From positions 5,127,501-5,191,500 of the forward strand of contig NZ_CP046266.1 in assembly GCF_009720625.1 (NCBI RefSeq): 64,000 nucleotides of DNA. The letters run 5' to 3'. The stretch is from Metabacillus sediminilitoris (lineage in GTDB: Bacteria; Bacillota; Bacilli; Bacillales; Bacillaceae). Below, piece by piece: positions 54,649 through 62,606 of the stretch. The notes under the pieces are model-generated. The model was given only the letters and a program-made list of their open reading frames with translations, had not been told where the DNA came from and ran no database searches. The position numbers were made by a program, and so were the translations under genes. The first letter of the stretch is position 1. Every line of letters starts with the position of its first letter.

Positions 54649-54675
54649 AACGCCGCAAAAAGGCGGCGTTGTTTT
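54649..54675 (+). terminator. Terminator of the YdcF gene
   Basis: Stem AACGCCGC/GCGGCGTT with GTTTTATTT after it, 5 bp after the stop. Confidence 0.85.
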
Positions 54676-54694
54676 ATTTAATGGAATTTGTAGA

Positions 54695-54820
54695 ATGCAA
54701 GAAAAAATAAAGAAGTTGCAAGATTATATCTTGGAGTTGCAAAAATATCATAAAAAGTTGCAAGATTATCGGACAAGTTGCAAGATTCCCCTTCAAAGTT
54801 GCAAAAGAGCTCATAAACAA
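54695..54820 (+). repeat. 21-bp-period TTGCAA array, third locus
   Basis: ATGCAA at 54695 and TTGCAA at 54716, 54737, 54758, 54778 and 54799: steps 21, 21, 21, 20 and 21 bp. Consensus AAGTTGCAAGATTAT. It fills the gap between convergent genes. Confidence 0.88.
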
Positions 54821-54830
54821 TCAATTTTTT

Positions 54831-56030
54831 CTAAAACAAATCCGTCAATGACTCAAACTCCTTTATCGGGTCGTTCGCTTTTTGATAGATGTTCCTAAAC
54901 TCACCCTTCACGTTTTGGAGAACATCTATGAGCTGTGGATCGAATTGAGTCCCTTTCCCCTCTTCAAGAGCTTGGAATGCTTCATCAACGGTTAATCCTT
55001 TTCGATAAGAACGATTGCTTGTCATGGCGTCAAATGCATCTGCGATCGCTAAGATTCTAGCTTCTAACGGGATGTCCTCCCCTTTACGTTTTGTTGGATA
55101 CCCATTCCCATCCCAACGTTCATGATGATAGAGGACGCCGTCTTTTAATTCTTGCAGCCTTTCAATTCGCTCCACCATTCTTGCGCCAACAACAGGATGT
55201 GTTTTAATCACTTCATACTCTTCATCTGTCAGCTTTCCTTCTTTTGATAGTATCGCTTCAGGGATATTGATTTTTCCAATATCATGAAGCAGCCCAGTTA
55301 ATCTCAATTTTTCTAAGCATTCCTTGCTGCATTCCGGCAGATACTTTGCGAGAGCGACAGCATACATACTAACACGTTCACTATGCCCAAACGTATATAG
55401 ATCCTTTGCTTCCACCGCAACGATAAAGCTGTTAACAACCTCTTCGATTGTTATCTGCATCGATTGAAGAACGAGATTGACTTGTTTCATATAAATGATG
55501 TGGAGAGTCTTTAAGACGAAAAAGCTTAACGTAGCGAGAATGATATAAACCAATATCCTGTTGGAAATATCAATACTATCTGGTGTGTACAAACTCGTTG
55601 GCGATGCAAAACTTAAATACGATAGAATGCCGAGACCTAGAAACGAATAATAGAAAAGAATTCTCTTTTCACCATAAAGTCCTCCTAATAATGGTAAAAG
55701 GAGAAAAAAGGACCATGACTCACTATATCCTGATTCAAAATAAAGAACCGTTATTAAACCCGCACAATACGCCAACATGAAATACTGATTGATTTTCGAA
55801 GGTATTTTGACAAAGTGATTGACGATTCCTAGTAAAAACAGAATCCCTAAGCAACCTAGTAATGCTGGAAAATTCGCCCGGGAATACGCTAATTGAAAGA
55901 CTAAAAATAGAAAGTTCCATGTACAGCTTAATAGTAAAAAGATTGCATTGATCCAAAACAAATAGGTCGTAACCTTTGTACGATGTTCCTGGAAATATTC
56001 ATTGTATAGTTTCTTCTCTAATTCCAACAT
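54831..56030 (-). CDS. HD-GYP domain cyclic-di-GMP phosphodiesterase-like membrane protein
   Basis: 399 residues. About six membrane helices (residues ~22-185) form a sensor module. The HD-GYP domain follows from ~195: FGHSERVSMYAVALAKYL, LTGLLHDIGKINIPEAIL (HD), THPVVGARMVE, HHERWDGNGYP (GYP motif intact), ARILAIADAFDAMTSNRSYR. All metal ligands are present, so it should hydrolyse cyclic dinucleotides. No GGDEF domain in it or nearby. Start has GGGAG upstream. Confidence 0.93.
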   Translation of the reverse strand: MLELEKKLYNEYFQEHRTKVTTYLFWINAIFLLLSCTWNFLFLVFQLAYSRANFPALLGCLGILFLLGIVNHFVKIPSKINQYFMLAYCAGLITVLYFESGYSESWSFFLLLPLLGGLYGEKRILFYYSFLGLGILSYLSFASPTSLYTPDSIDISNRILVYIILATLSFFVLKTLHIIYMKQVNLVLQSMQITIEEVVNSFIVAVEAKDLYTFGHSERVSMYAVALAKYLPECSKECLEKLRLTGLLHDIGKINIPEAILSKEGKLTDEEYEVIKTHPVVGARMVERIERLQELKDGVLYHHERWDGNGYPTKRKGEDIPLEARILAIADAFDAMTSNRSYRKGLTVDEAFQALEEGKGTQFDPQLIDVLQNVKGEFRNIYQKANDPIKEFESLTDLF

Positions 56031-56196
56031 ATTGATATCTCCCAGCTAAAATAAATACCATTATTATACCATCATTCCCCATTACCCGTTATCTGATTTT
56101 GTAGAGTGTTGGCGATTTTTGACAAACAAAAGTAATCATTTCTCCTATATAGTTAAATTGCACTAAAAAATGACAATTTATAAGGAGAGATGTCGC

Positions 56197-56805
56197 ATGG
56201 AAAACACCCCTCAGTATTATTTTGGTCTAGCAAAAAACAAAATCAGAGAGGAGGCAATCGCCCTTCATCAGAAGCGTTATCAGGAGGTAGGATTTTTTAA
56301 AGAAGGTGAAAAGGATCCTTATGAACAGGACTCCCTTTATTTTATCGCGCAAGAAACATCAATCAATCAAGTCGTTGGCGTGACACGTCTCATCTTTAAG
56401 CCGATCGGGCAGCTGCCTACAATGAAAAACTTTAAAATCTATGATCTAAATTATGGCCGGCTTATGAAATTAAAAGAAAACAGTTATGTAGAAATAAGTG
56501 CCTTTACAAAACTACCAAAACATGAAGTTGGCGTCCATTTGATCCGAACCATTTTTCATTATTCAAATCAAAACGGCATTACACATTGGATCGCCTGTAT
56601 TGATGAACGCGTCTTTCGGTACTTAAACCGCATTTTCAGCTCGATTTTCAAAGAAATTGGTGTACCAAAAATCTATTTAGGTTCGCTAACCGTCCCATGT
56701 GTCGTCGATCTCCAAGAAGCAATCAAACAAATTAAAGAACAAAGACCAACATTATATACTTTTTTAATGGAATCAGATAAACAAGTTATGGAGGTATTAC
56801 GCTAA
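56197..56805 (+). CDS. GNAT-fold N-acyl synthase-like protein (LuxI/FeeM type)
   Basis: 202 residues from the ATG at 56197 (AAGGAGAG about 8 nt upstream; an ATG at 56170 lacks a site). The pattern HQKRYQEVGFF...DPYEQDSLYFIAQ and VVGVTRLIF, with YVEISAFTKLP later, resembles autoinducer or N-acyl-amino-acid synthases: the R..V.F......D.D..S.Y...... layout and a GNAT beta-strand core. It may transfer an acyl group from ACP or CoA to an amine. The stop codon shares its last A with the start of the ThiF-like gene, so the two are strictly coupled. Confidence 0.7.
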   Translation: MENTPQYYFGLAKNKIREEAIALHQKRYQEVGFFKEGEKDPYEQDSLYFIAQETSINQVVGVTRLIFKPIGQLPTMKNFKIYDLNYGRLMKLKENSYVEISAFTKLPKHEVGVHLIRTIFHYSNQNGITHWIACIDERVFRYLNRIFSSIFKEIGVPKIYLGSLTVPCVVDLQEAIKQIKEQRPTLYTFLMESDKQVMEVLR

Positions 56806-57563
56806 TGATTAAAGAACAGTTTACTAGAAACCTAGGAATTATGTCAGAAGAAGAAGTAAGCCGATTACACGGAACAACAATTGCGATTGCTGGATGTGGC
56901 TGCATTGGCGGCTTTGCTGCTGAACTACTAGCTCGAATGGGTGTTGGCAAATTAACATTAGCTGATCCGGATACTTTTGATGAATCAAATATAAATCGCC
57001 AATGTGCGGCAACACATCGTACAGTTGGTATGCTGAAGGTCGAAGCGCTAAAAGATCATCTATTAGCGATTAATCCAGATTTAGAGATTACTTTATTCAC
57101 AGAAGGAGTCAACGAAGAAAATGTTGAAGCGTTTCTTGAAGGTGCAGATTATGTCATTGATGCCATTGATTACTTCTGCCTGCCGGAAGCCGTTGTGCTG
57201 CACCGCCAGGCACGACAAAAAGGATTATTTATTACAACAGCTGTTGCTTTAGGATTTGGTACCTCTGTTTTAACATTTTCACCTAACGGAATGAATGTAG
57301 AGGACTATATCGGGATTCCAGAAAATTGCTCGATTGATGATATAAGAGGAATGATCTTCCCTGCCTCCAGTTATGCCAGCTATCTGCCAAGCTATGCGAC
57401 GGAAGAAAAAATTGCTGAGTGGATTGCAAATAAAACGATTCCAACGATTAGTGTTGGCCAAGCATTAGGGCCTGGTGCTTTAGTGTCGCAGATGGTATTG
57501 CATTTATTAGGCAGGAAGGAGCCGATGATTGTACCGGAGAAGTGGCAAGTTCAGTTTGAATAG
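56805..57563 (+). CDS. ThiF/MoeB/E1-like adenylating enzyme
   Basis: 252 residues. The nucleotide site is complete: IAIAGCGCIGGFAAELLARMG (30-47 region), LADPDTFDESNINRQ (Asp, Asn, Arg65), MLKVEAL (Lys78) and YVIDAIDYF (Asp119). There is no CXXC zinc pair, no rhodanese domain and no ubiquitin-like partner gene, so it is not simply MoeB or ThiF. It probably adenylates a carboxylate made or used with the partner GNAT enzyme. Ends with a strong terminator. Confidence 0.88.
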   Translation: MIKEQFTRNLGIMSEEEVSRLHGTTIAIAGCGCIGGFAAELLARMGVGKLTLADPDTFDESNINRQCAATHRTVGMLKVEALKDHLLAINPDLEITLFTEGVNEENVEAFLEGADYVIDAIDYFCLPEAVVLHRQARQKGLFITTAVALGFGTSVLTFSPNGMNVEDYIGIPENCSIDDIRGMIFPASSYASYLPSYATEEKIAEWIANKTIPTISVGQALGPGALVSQMVLHLLGRKEPMIVPEKWQVQFE

Positions 57564-57572
57564 TTTTATGGT

Positions 57573-57603
57573 GGGTGCATATACGTATGTACCCTTTTTT
57601 TTG
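57573..57603 (+). terminator. Terminator of the GNAT-ThiF pair
   Basis: Stem GGGTGCATA/TATGTACCC followed by eight T, 10 bp after the stop. Confidence 0.85.
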
Positions 57604-57755
57604 GTAGTACATATCCATCTAAGGCAATCTGATTTTATCCAAAATTTCCCGATTAAAATCAATACTATTCACCTAAAAATTGGTTATAATACAAATTAAC
57701 AAACTTAGAATACAACCTTAATTTTTTACATTATCGGTCTTATAGGGAGAACAAA

Positions 57756-58127
57756 ATGAAAGATTTATCTAGAGCTGAAAAGATCAGCATCGCAATGAAA
57801 GGGCGTAAGCTGTCAAAAAAGCATAAAGAAAACTTATCAAAGGCGAAATTAGGTAAAGCTAGATCCATTGCGACCAAAGCAAAAATTAAAGAAACCCTTC
57901 TTGGATCAAAATTAGATGAGATGAGAAGAAAGCAGCCTATGTTAGTCTGTAAAACAAATATGAGCCGCTCACACCTAACTGCAGAAAACGTCAAAGAAAT
58001 TCGAATACGTTATACAACAGAAAATGGCATATCGATACGAAAGCTCGCTGAAGAGTATAATGTTAGCAGACATACCATACATAGTATTGTTAACAATAAA
58101 ACTTGGAAGCCTAAATCCACCATGTAA
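57756..58127 (+). CDS. NUMOD3-like plus helix-turn-helix DNA-binding protein
   Basis: 123 residues. N-terminal NUMOD3-type repeats (RAEKISIAMKGRKLSKKHKE then NLSKAKLGK) precede a C-terminal HTH: HLTAENVKEIRIRYTTENG, ISIRKLAEEYNVSRHTIHSI, VNNKTWK. This is the DNA-binding half of HNH/GIY-YIG homing endonucleases; no nuclease domain is present. It may be a remnant of a mobile gene or a repurposed DNA-binding protein. The gene has its own GGGAG site. Confidence 0.75.
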   Translation: MKDLSRAEKISIAMKGRKLSKKHKENLSKAKLGKARSIATKAKIKETLLGSKLDEMRRKQPMLVCKTNMSRSHLTAENVKEIRIRYTTENGISIRKLAEEYNVSRHTIHSIVNNKTWKPKSTM

Positions 58128-58251
58128 AAAGTTTACTTTTTTTAAAATCCATGCATTGGTATTTACCAAATAATGACGGATGAGCCTGTAAATAGAAGGT
58201 TCATCAACTCATTTTCAAAATGATAGATCCTAAAGTTTGGGTCTATAGAAA

Positions 58252-59019
58252 TTAACAAACATCCTCCTCTACACTCCAATGATTTCCCTTCATATCCTCA
58301 AAATATAGCTTTGTAAACAATTGATCCAATACACCGTTATAATAGCCAAAAAGGTTATCGATCTTTTTCCTCTTTGTAGCTTGAAACGCGAGTTTTATCG
58401 CTAATATCCCGAGATCAAGCAACACTTTTTCATCATAGAATGGCTTGATATGTTTGATTTGACCTAAATAAACACCATAAAGGCGATTAACGATCTTTTT
58501 CTCTTTTGTAAAGCAATGACACATGTTACGAAATGATTGGTATGGCAGCTGAATAGGACCATCATACGTATTAAGATCTTTTAGATTGTTTAAAGAAGAA
58601 GAATTGGTTTTTGGTGTGACATTTTCTTGCTTGTCTTGTGTGACATTCTTATTTTCAACCTGTTCAACATATGGCTGAATAACAATGGCATTCGATGTTT
58701 GCTGCTGATCACTGCCCCGTTTTAGAGGATATTGCTTAATGATTCCTAAGTTCTCTAGCTCATGGCAAACGCGAATAATGGTCCGTCTACTTTTCCCGAC
58801 CAGTTCGCCAATTTTATTTTTTGTTAGAAAGGAAACGCCCAGATACTTGATACTGTATCTTCCTAAGAGCTTTAAGATCGTAATCATTGTTGGTGATAGA
58901 TTTTCATTGTAGTGCGTGATGTGATTATAGATGGATTGGTTTAAGTCTTCAATTGTTGAGAATGTGGTGAGTGATTCATATGTATCAACGCATGCTATTT
59001 TTGTGATTGCTTTTTTCAT
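58252..59019 (-). CDS. Helix-turn-helix protein, replication-initiator-like
   Basis: 255 residues. An N-terminal winged-helix region reads LSPTMITILKLLGRYSIKYL, then GVSFLTKNKIGELVGKSRRT and IIRVCHELENLGIIKQYPLK. The middle is Asn/Thr-rich and the end is a helical domain (VYLGQIKHI). The arrangement is seen in plasmid and phage replication-related HTH proteins and in many chromosomal Bacillus copies; function unknown. GGGAGG precedes the ATG. Next to the NUMOD3-like gene, hinting at mobile origin. Confidence 0.7.
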   Translation of the reverse strand: MKKAITKIACVDTYESLTTFSTIEDLNQSIYNHITHYNENLSPTMITILKLLGRYSIKYLGVSFLTKNKIGELVGKSRRTIIRVCHELENLGIIKQYPLKRGSDQQQTSNAIVIQPYVEQVENKNVTQDKQENVTPKTNSSSLNNLKDLNTYDGPIQLPYQSFRNMCHCFTKEKKIVNRLYGVYLGQIKHIKPFYDEKVLLDLGILAIKLAFQATKRKKIDNLFGYYNGVLDQLFTKLYFEDMKGNHWSVEEDVC

Positions 59020-59180
59020 GAGTGATGACCTCCCTAAATTCCTTCATAGGGTATATAGGAAGTTTGTGCATGTTGGGTAGCGTTGGTTTTAAAATTTTTT
59101 AGAAAAAAAATAAAAAAGAGAGACAATCACTCTTAAATGATCGACTCTCCATACAAAATTGATAATAGCGGCTTGCATCA

Positions 59181-59207
59181 AAGAGGAGTTGCCACAGCAA
59201 CTCCTCT
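59181..59207 (-). terminator. Probable terminator of the nickel/peptide ABC operon
   Basis: Perfect 11-bp stem AGAGGAGTTGC/GCAACTCCTCT with a CACA loop, 50 bp after the stop of the last gene. No long T-run on the minus strand. Confidence 0.6.
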
Positions 59208-59259
59208 CACACCGATCGTTTACAGTCCATTTTGTATCACGATCCACCTATTATTCTAT

Positions 59260-60021
59260 CTAAAAAATTGAAATGAGCTCTTTTGTATAAGGGTGGCGTT
59301 CCTCATTAAATAAATGATCGCTGTTGAATTGATCGACAACCTCTCCTTCTTTCATCACCATGATCCGCTGGCTCATTTGCCTGACAGCAGCAAGATCATG
59401 TGAAATAAACAAGTAAGAGAGACTTAACGTTTCGCGAAGCTCTGACAATAAAGTAAGCACTGCCCCTTGTGAAATGACATCAAGGCTTGCAGTTGGCTCA
59501 TCTAGAACAATGAGCTCAGGTTCAATGCTGATCGCTCGGGCAATCGTAACACGTTGCCGCTGTCCGCCACTTAATTCATGAGGATATTGATTGGCTAAAC
59601 CCGGCGGCAGCTCAACGGCTTCAAAAAGCTGCTTGACAAAGGCATCCTCAGAGGTATAGGAAAAATGGCTAAGGTTCAGTTCCTTCCTATACTGGGCGTA
59701 AGGGTCAATCAGTGAATCCTTTATTTTAAGCTTTGGATTTAATGCAGCTAATGGATTTTGAAACACGATTTGAATTTTTTTTCGGTAAGGATGTAACTGA
59801 CGCTCATTAAGCTGTTCAATTGCTTCTTCCTTAAAATAGATCGATCCGCTGTCAATCGGTTCAATCCTCAGCAAGCAACGAGCCAATGTGCTTTTACCAC
59901 AGCCGCTTTCACCAACAAGGCCTAGACATTCCCCCTTGTTCAGTTCAAATGAGAGGTTGTTCACCGCTGTTTTTCCTGCTTGATAGGATTTTGTCAGTTG
60001 TTTAACAGTAAGCAGACTCAT
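59260..60021 (-). CDS. nikE: ABC transporter ATPase, second subunit (NikE/OppF type)
   Basis: 253 residues from the ATG at 60021 (AAAGGAGG 9 nt upstream); a TTG at 60030 abuts that site. Walker A GESGCGKST, Q-loop IVFQNP, signature LSGGQRQRV, Walker B LIVLDEPTASLD and switch ISHDLAAV are all intact. The short C-terminus and the pairing with the next ATPase fit the PepT (oligopeptide/nickel) class. Overlaps the upstream gene by 20 bp. Confidence 0.88.
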   Translation of the reverse strand: MSLLTVKQLTKSYQAGKTAVNNLSFELNKGECLGLVGESGCGKSTLARCLLRIEPIDSGSIYFKEEAIEQLNERQLHPYRKKIQIVFQNPLAALNPKLKIKDSLIDPYAQYRKELNLSHFSYTSEDAFVKQLFEAVELPPGLANQYPHELSGGQRQRVTIARAISIEPELIVLDEPTASLDVISQGAVLTLLSELRETLSLSYLFISHDLAAVRQMSQRIMVMKEGEVVDQFNSDHLFNEERHPYTKELISIF

Positions 60022-60817
60022 ACGTATCAACCTCCTTTAACCCTGATGGAAGACCGCGTCCTAGTATAGGTGCAGCTTGGATCAATTGCTTAGTATAGTC
60101 ATGCTGCGGATGATCGAGGATCCGATGCTTCCCGCCTGATTCAACGATTTCCCCTTCCTTCATGACAGCTAAACGAGTCGCATAACGTCTGACATGGCGC
60201 CAATCATGGGTGATGAATAAAATCGCACAGCCTGTTTCTTTTTGCCGCTTCGCAAGCAATTCTAAAATCCTGTGCCCAGAGACACTGTCAAGTGCAGTTG
60301 TTATTTCATCTGCAATTAATAGATCAGGTGACAGCAAAAGGGCCATAGCAATCGAAACTCGCTGAAGTTGTCCGCCACTTAACTGAAACGGGTATCGCTT
60401 GTACAAAGCTTCATCTAACCCAACAGATTCAAGTGCATCCATTGACTTTATTTTCCGGGTTTTGGCATCGCGAATGCCGTGTGCTTTCTGGTATTCTTCA
60501 AAATGCTGGCCAATTGTTCGAAACGGTGTAAAAGAGCCCTGATAATCTTGAAAAATATAGGAAAGTTTTTGGCCGCGAAAAGTCCTTATCTGTTTTGGTG
60601 ATAACGATAGCAAATCCTCGTCTTTAAAAAGAATCTTTCCCTCTACCTGCAAATTAGGTGGAAGCATTTGTCCAATTGCCTGTGACAGTAAACTTTTTCC
60701 GCTCCCGCTTTGTCCAACCAGTGCATACCACTCTCCTTTTTGAATAGAGAGTGACACGTTATCAACAATTTTCTTTTCTCTGCTGCTAATGGATACGTTC
60801 TCAAGCGATAAAATCAT
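60002..60817 (-). CDS. nikD: ABC transporter ATPase, first subunit (NikD/OppD type)
   Basis: 271 residues. Walker A GQSGSGKSLL, Q-loop IFQDYQGSFTPF, signature LSGGQLQRV, Walker B LLIADEITTALD and switch FITHDWRHV. The LSGGQLQRV and ADEITTALD variants fit NikD-type subunits. Its start overlaps the permease stop by 4 bp. With NikE it powers the importer. Confidence 0.88.
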   Translation of the reverse strand: MILSLENVSISSREKKIVDNVSLSIQKGEWYALVGQSGSGKSLLSQAIGQMLPPNLQVEGKILFKDEDLLSLSPKQIRTFRGQKLSYIFQDYQGSFTPFRTIGQHFEEYQKAHGIRDAKTRKIKSMDALESVGLDEALYKRYPFQLSGGQLQRVSIAMALLLSPDLLIADEITTALDSVSGHRILELLAKRQKETGCAILFITHDWRHVRRYATRLAVMKEGEIVESGGKHRILDHPQHDYTKQLIQAAPILGRGLPSGLKEVDTYESAYC

Positions 60818-61662
60818 TGTCCCACCTCTTTCTTCACATCAAAATGGTCACGTAAATAATCGCCAAGCATATTCGTTAGCAGCACAACAATCACAATCGC
60901 TAAACCAGGATAGATCATTAATTCAGGTCTTGACTGAAAATACGGGCGTGAGTCGTTTAGCATGGCTCCCCATTCAGGAATTGGAGGCTGTGCCCCAAGT
61001 CCAATGTATGAAAAGGCCGAAATGAGCAAAATAATTTTTCCTAGATCTAGACTTGCTAGCACGAGAACATGCCCCACAATATGGGGAAATAAATGCTTAC
61101 GCATAATTTTACTTGAAGATAGCCCATTGGTGCGGGCAATCAGCACATACTCTTTTTGGGACTCTGATAAAACCGTGCTGCGAACAAGACGAGCATAACT
61201 AACCCATTTAACCATCACAATTGCAAGAACAAGGTTTGAGATGCCCGGTCCAAGTAATCCACTCAGGACAATGGCGACAATCATATCTGGAAAAGCTAAA
61301 AATCCATCGGCAATTCGCATAAATACCCGATCAACTAACCCGCGTTTATAACCTGAAATAAGACCAAAGGGGATTCCAATAATGAGGGCAACAATCAGCG
61401 CCAGCAAACTATAACCGATTGTTTGCTGACCGCCAAGTAAGAGCCTGGTCAGTACGTCCCGACCGAGTTGATCTGTTCCAAGTGGATGCTGAAGACTCAT
61501 TCCCTGGAGGCGTCCATCGAGATTTGTTAATGTTGAATCATGCCGTAAATAAAAAAAAGCATAGATGGCGACTACAAAAACAAGGATTAGGCATATCAGC
61601 GCCAGCACCCCTTGCCAACTGTGCTTTTTTACCTTTGGCAAACATATAGACAGTCCTTTCAT
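60814..61662 (-). CDS. nikC: ABC transporter permease (NikC/OppC type)
   Basis: 282 residues, six membrane helices. The N-terminal helix precedes the family motif HPLGTDQLGRDVLTRLL, and the EAA-like loop has VRSTVLSESQKEYVLIARTNGLSSSKIMRKHLFPH, here split over two helices. Its ATG overlaps the NikB stop codon by one base, so translation is coupled. Confidence 0.92.
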   Translation of the reverse strand: MKGLSICLPKVKKHSWQGVLALICLILVFVVAIYAFFYLRHDSTLTNLDGRLQGMSLQHPLGTDQLGRDVLTRLLLGGQQTIGYSLLALIVALIIGIPFGLISGYKRGLVDRVFMRIADGFLAFPDMIVAIVLSGLLGPGISNLVLAIVMVKWVSYARLVRSTVLSESQKEYVLIARTNGLSSSKIMRKHLFPHIVGHVLVLASLDLGKIILLISAFSYIGLGAQPPIPEWGAMLNDSRPYFQSRPELMIYPGLAIVIVVLLTNMLGDYLRDHFDVKKEVGQ

Positions 61663-62606
61663 CAGCTAGTCTCCCTTTCTTTTAGTTTCATTTCGGGATT
61701 TAAATATCTGTAAGATACATCCACACATGTATTTACAATAAAAACAATGATCGCCATGATTAAAATATACCCCTGTATTAAGGGATAATCACGTTGACGG
61801 ATCGCATCAACGACAAGCTTTCCTATCCCTGGATACGCAAATAAAACTTCAATCACCACAACACCGCCAATCAGACTTCCTAAACTGACTCCAAACACGG
61901 TAATAACAGGTGGGAGGCTGTGCCGAAATGCATGCACGAGGAAAATTCGCCATTCTGATAACCCGCGCGCTCTCGCTGCACGGATAAATTCCTGACTAAG
62001 CGAATCAAGCAGGCTGGAACGAAGCAAACGAACATATACGCTTGAAATGGCCAGCCCTAGTGTCAGTGACGGTAAGACCAATGAGATGAATCCATCTCTC
62101 CCCATGGTCGGAAGCCAATTAAAACGTACCCCGAATAAATCAATAAAAATAAGACCAAGCCAAAAACTCGGGATGGCCGCGCCAATAATTGATAGGATTC
62201 TACCCACCTGATCAATCCAGCTATTCCGATAAAGAGCAGATAGCGATCCAAGCGGGATTGATACGACCAGCATGACAATCAACGCACCAACAGCTAACTC
62301 AATTGTGGCAGGGAGCCCCATTAAAATCATGTCCATGACAGGTTGACCCGTGACATAAGAGTTCCCGAAATCAAGCTGGATAAAGTTAAGCAGCCAAAGC
62401 CCGTACTGGACGAGCAATGGCTTGTTGAATCCCAACTCCTCTCTTAATGCCTCTGCCTGCTCCTGACTAACTGATAGCTCATCCACATTCAAAATCGTCA
62501 AAACAGGATCACCAGGTGCAAGCCGAACAAACAAAAAACTGACAAATGTAATAAATAACATAAAAAATAAAACTTCAAAGAATTTCCGAGCAAGAATTTG
62601 AACCAT
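61662..62606 (-). CDS. nikB: ABC transporter permease (NikB/OppB type)
   Basis: 314 residues, six membrane helices. DppB/NikB hallmarks: FVRLAPGDPVL near the N-terminus, SIPLGSLSALYRNSWID, and the coupling loop RSSLLDSLSQEFIRAARARGL with FRHSLPPVI. Starts directly after the binding-protein stop. It forms the channel with NikC. Confidence 0.93.
   Translation of the reverse strand: MVQILARKFFEVLFFMLFITFVSFLFVRLAPGDPVLTILNVDELSVSQEQAEALREELGFNKPLLVQYGLWLLNFIQLDFGNSYVTGQPVMDMILMGLPATIELAVGALIVMLVVSIPLGSLSALYRNSWIDQVGRILSIIGAAIPSFWLGLIFIDLFGVRFNWLPTMGRDGFISLVLPSLTLGLAISSVYVRLLRSSLLDSLSQEFIRAARARGLSEWRIFLVHAFRHSLPPVITVFGVSLGSLIGGVVVIEVLFAYPGIGKLVVDAIRQRDYPLIQGYILIMAIIVFIVNTCVDVSYRYLNPEMKLKERETS

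Noticed and set aside
58155..58178. TTGGTATTTACCAAATAATGACGG resembling the end of the dispersed GC-rich element
   Set aside because: Only one end is similar; the GC-rich core is absent, so chance or a very old remnant.
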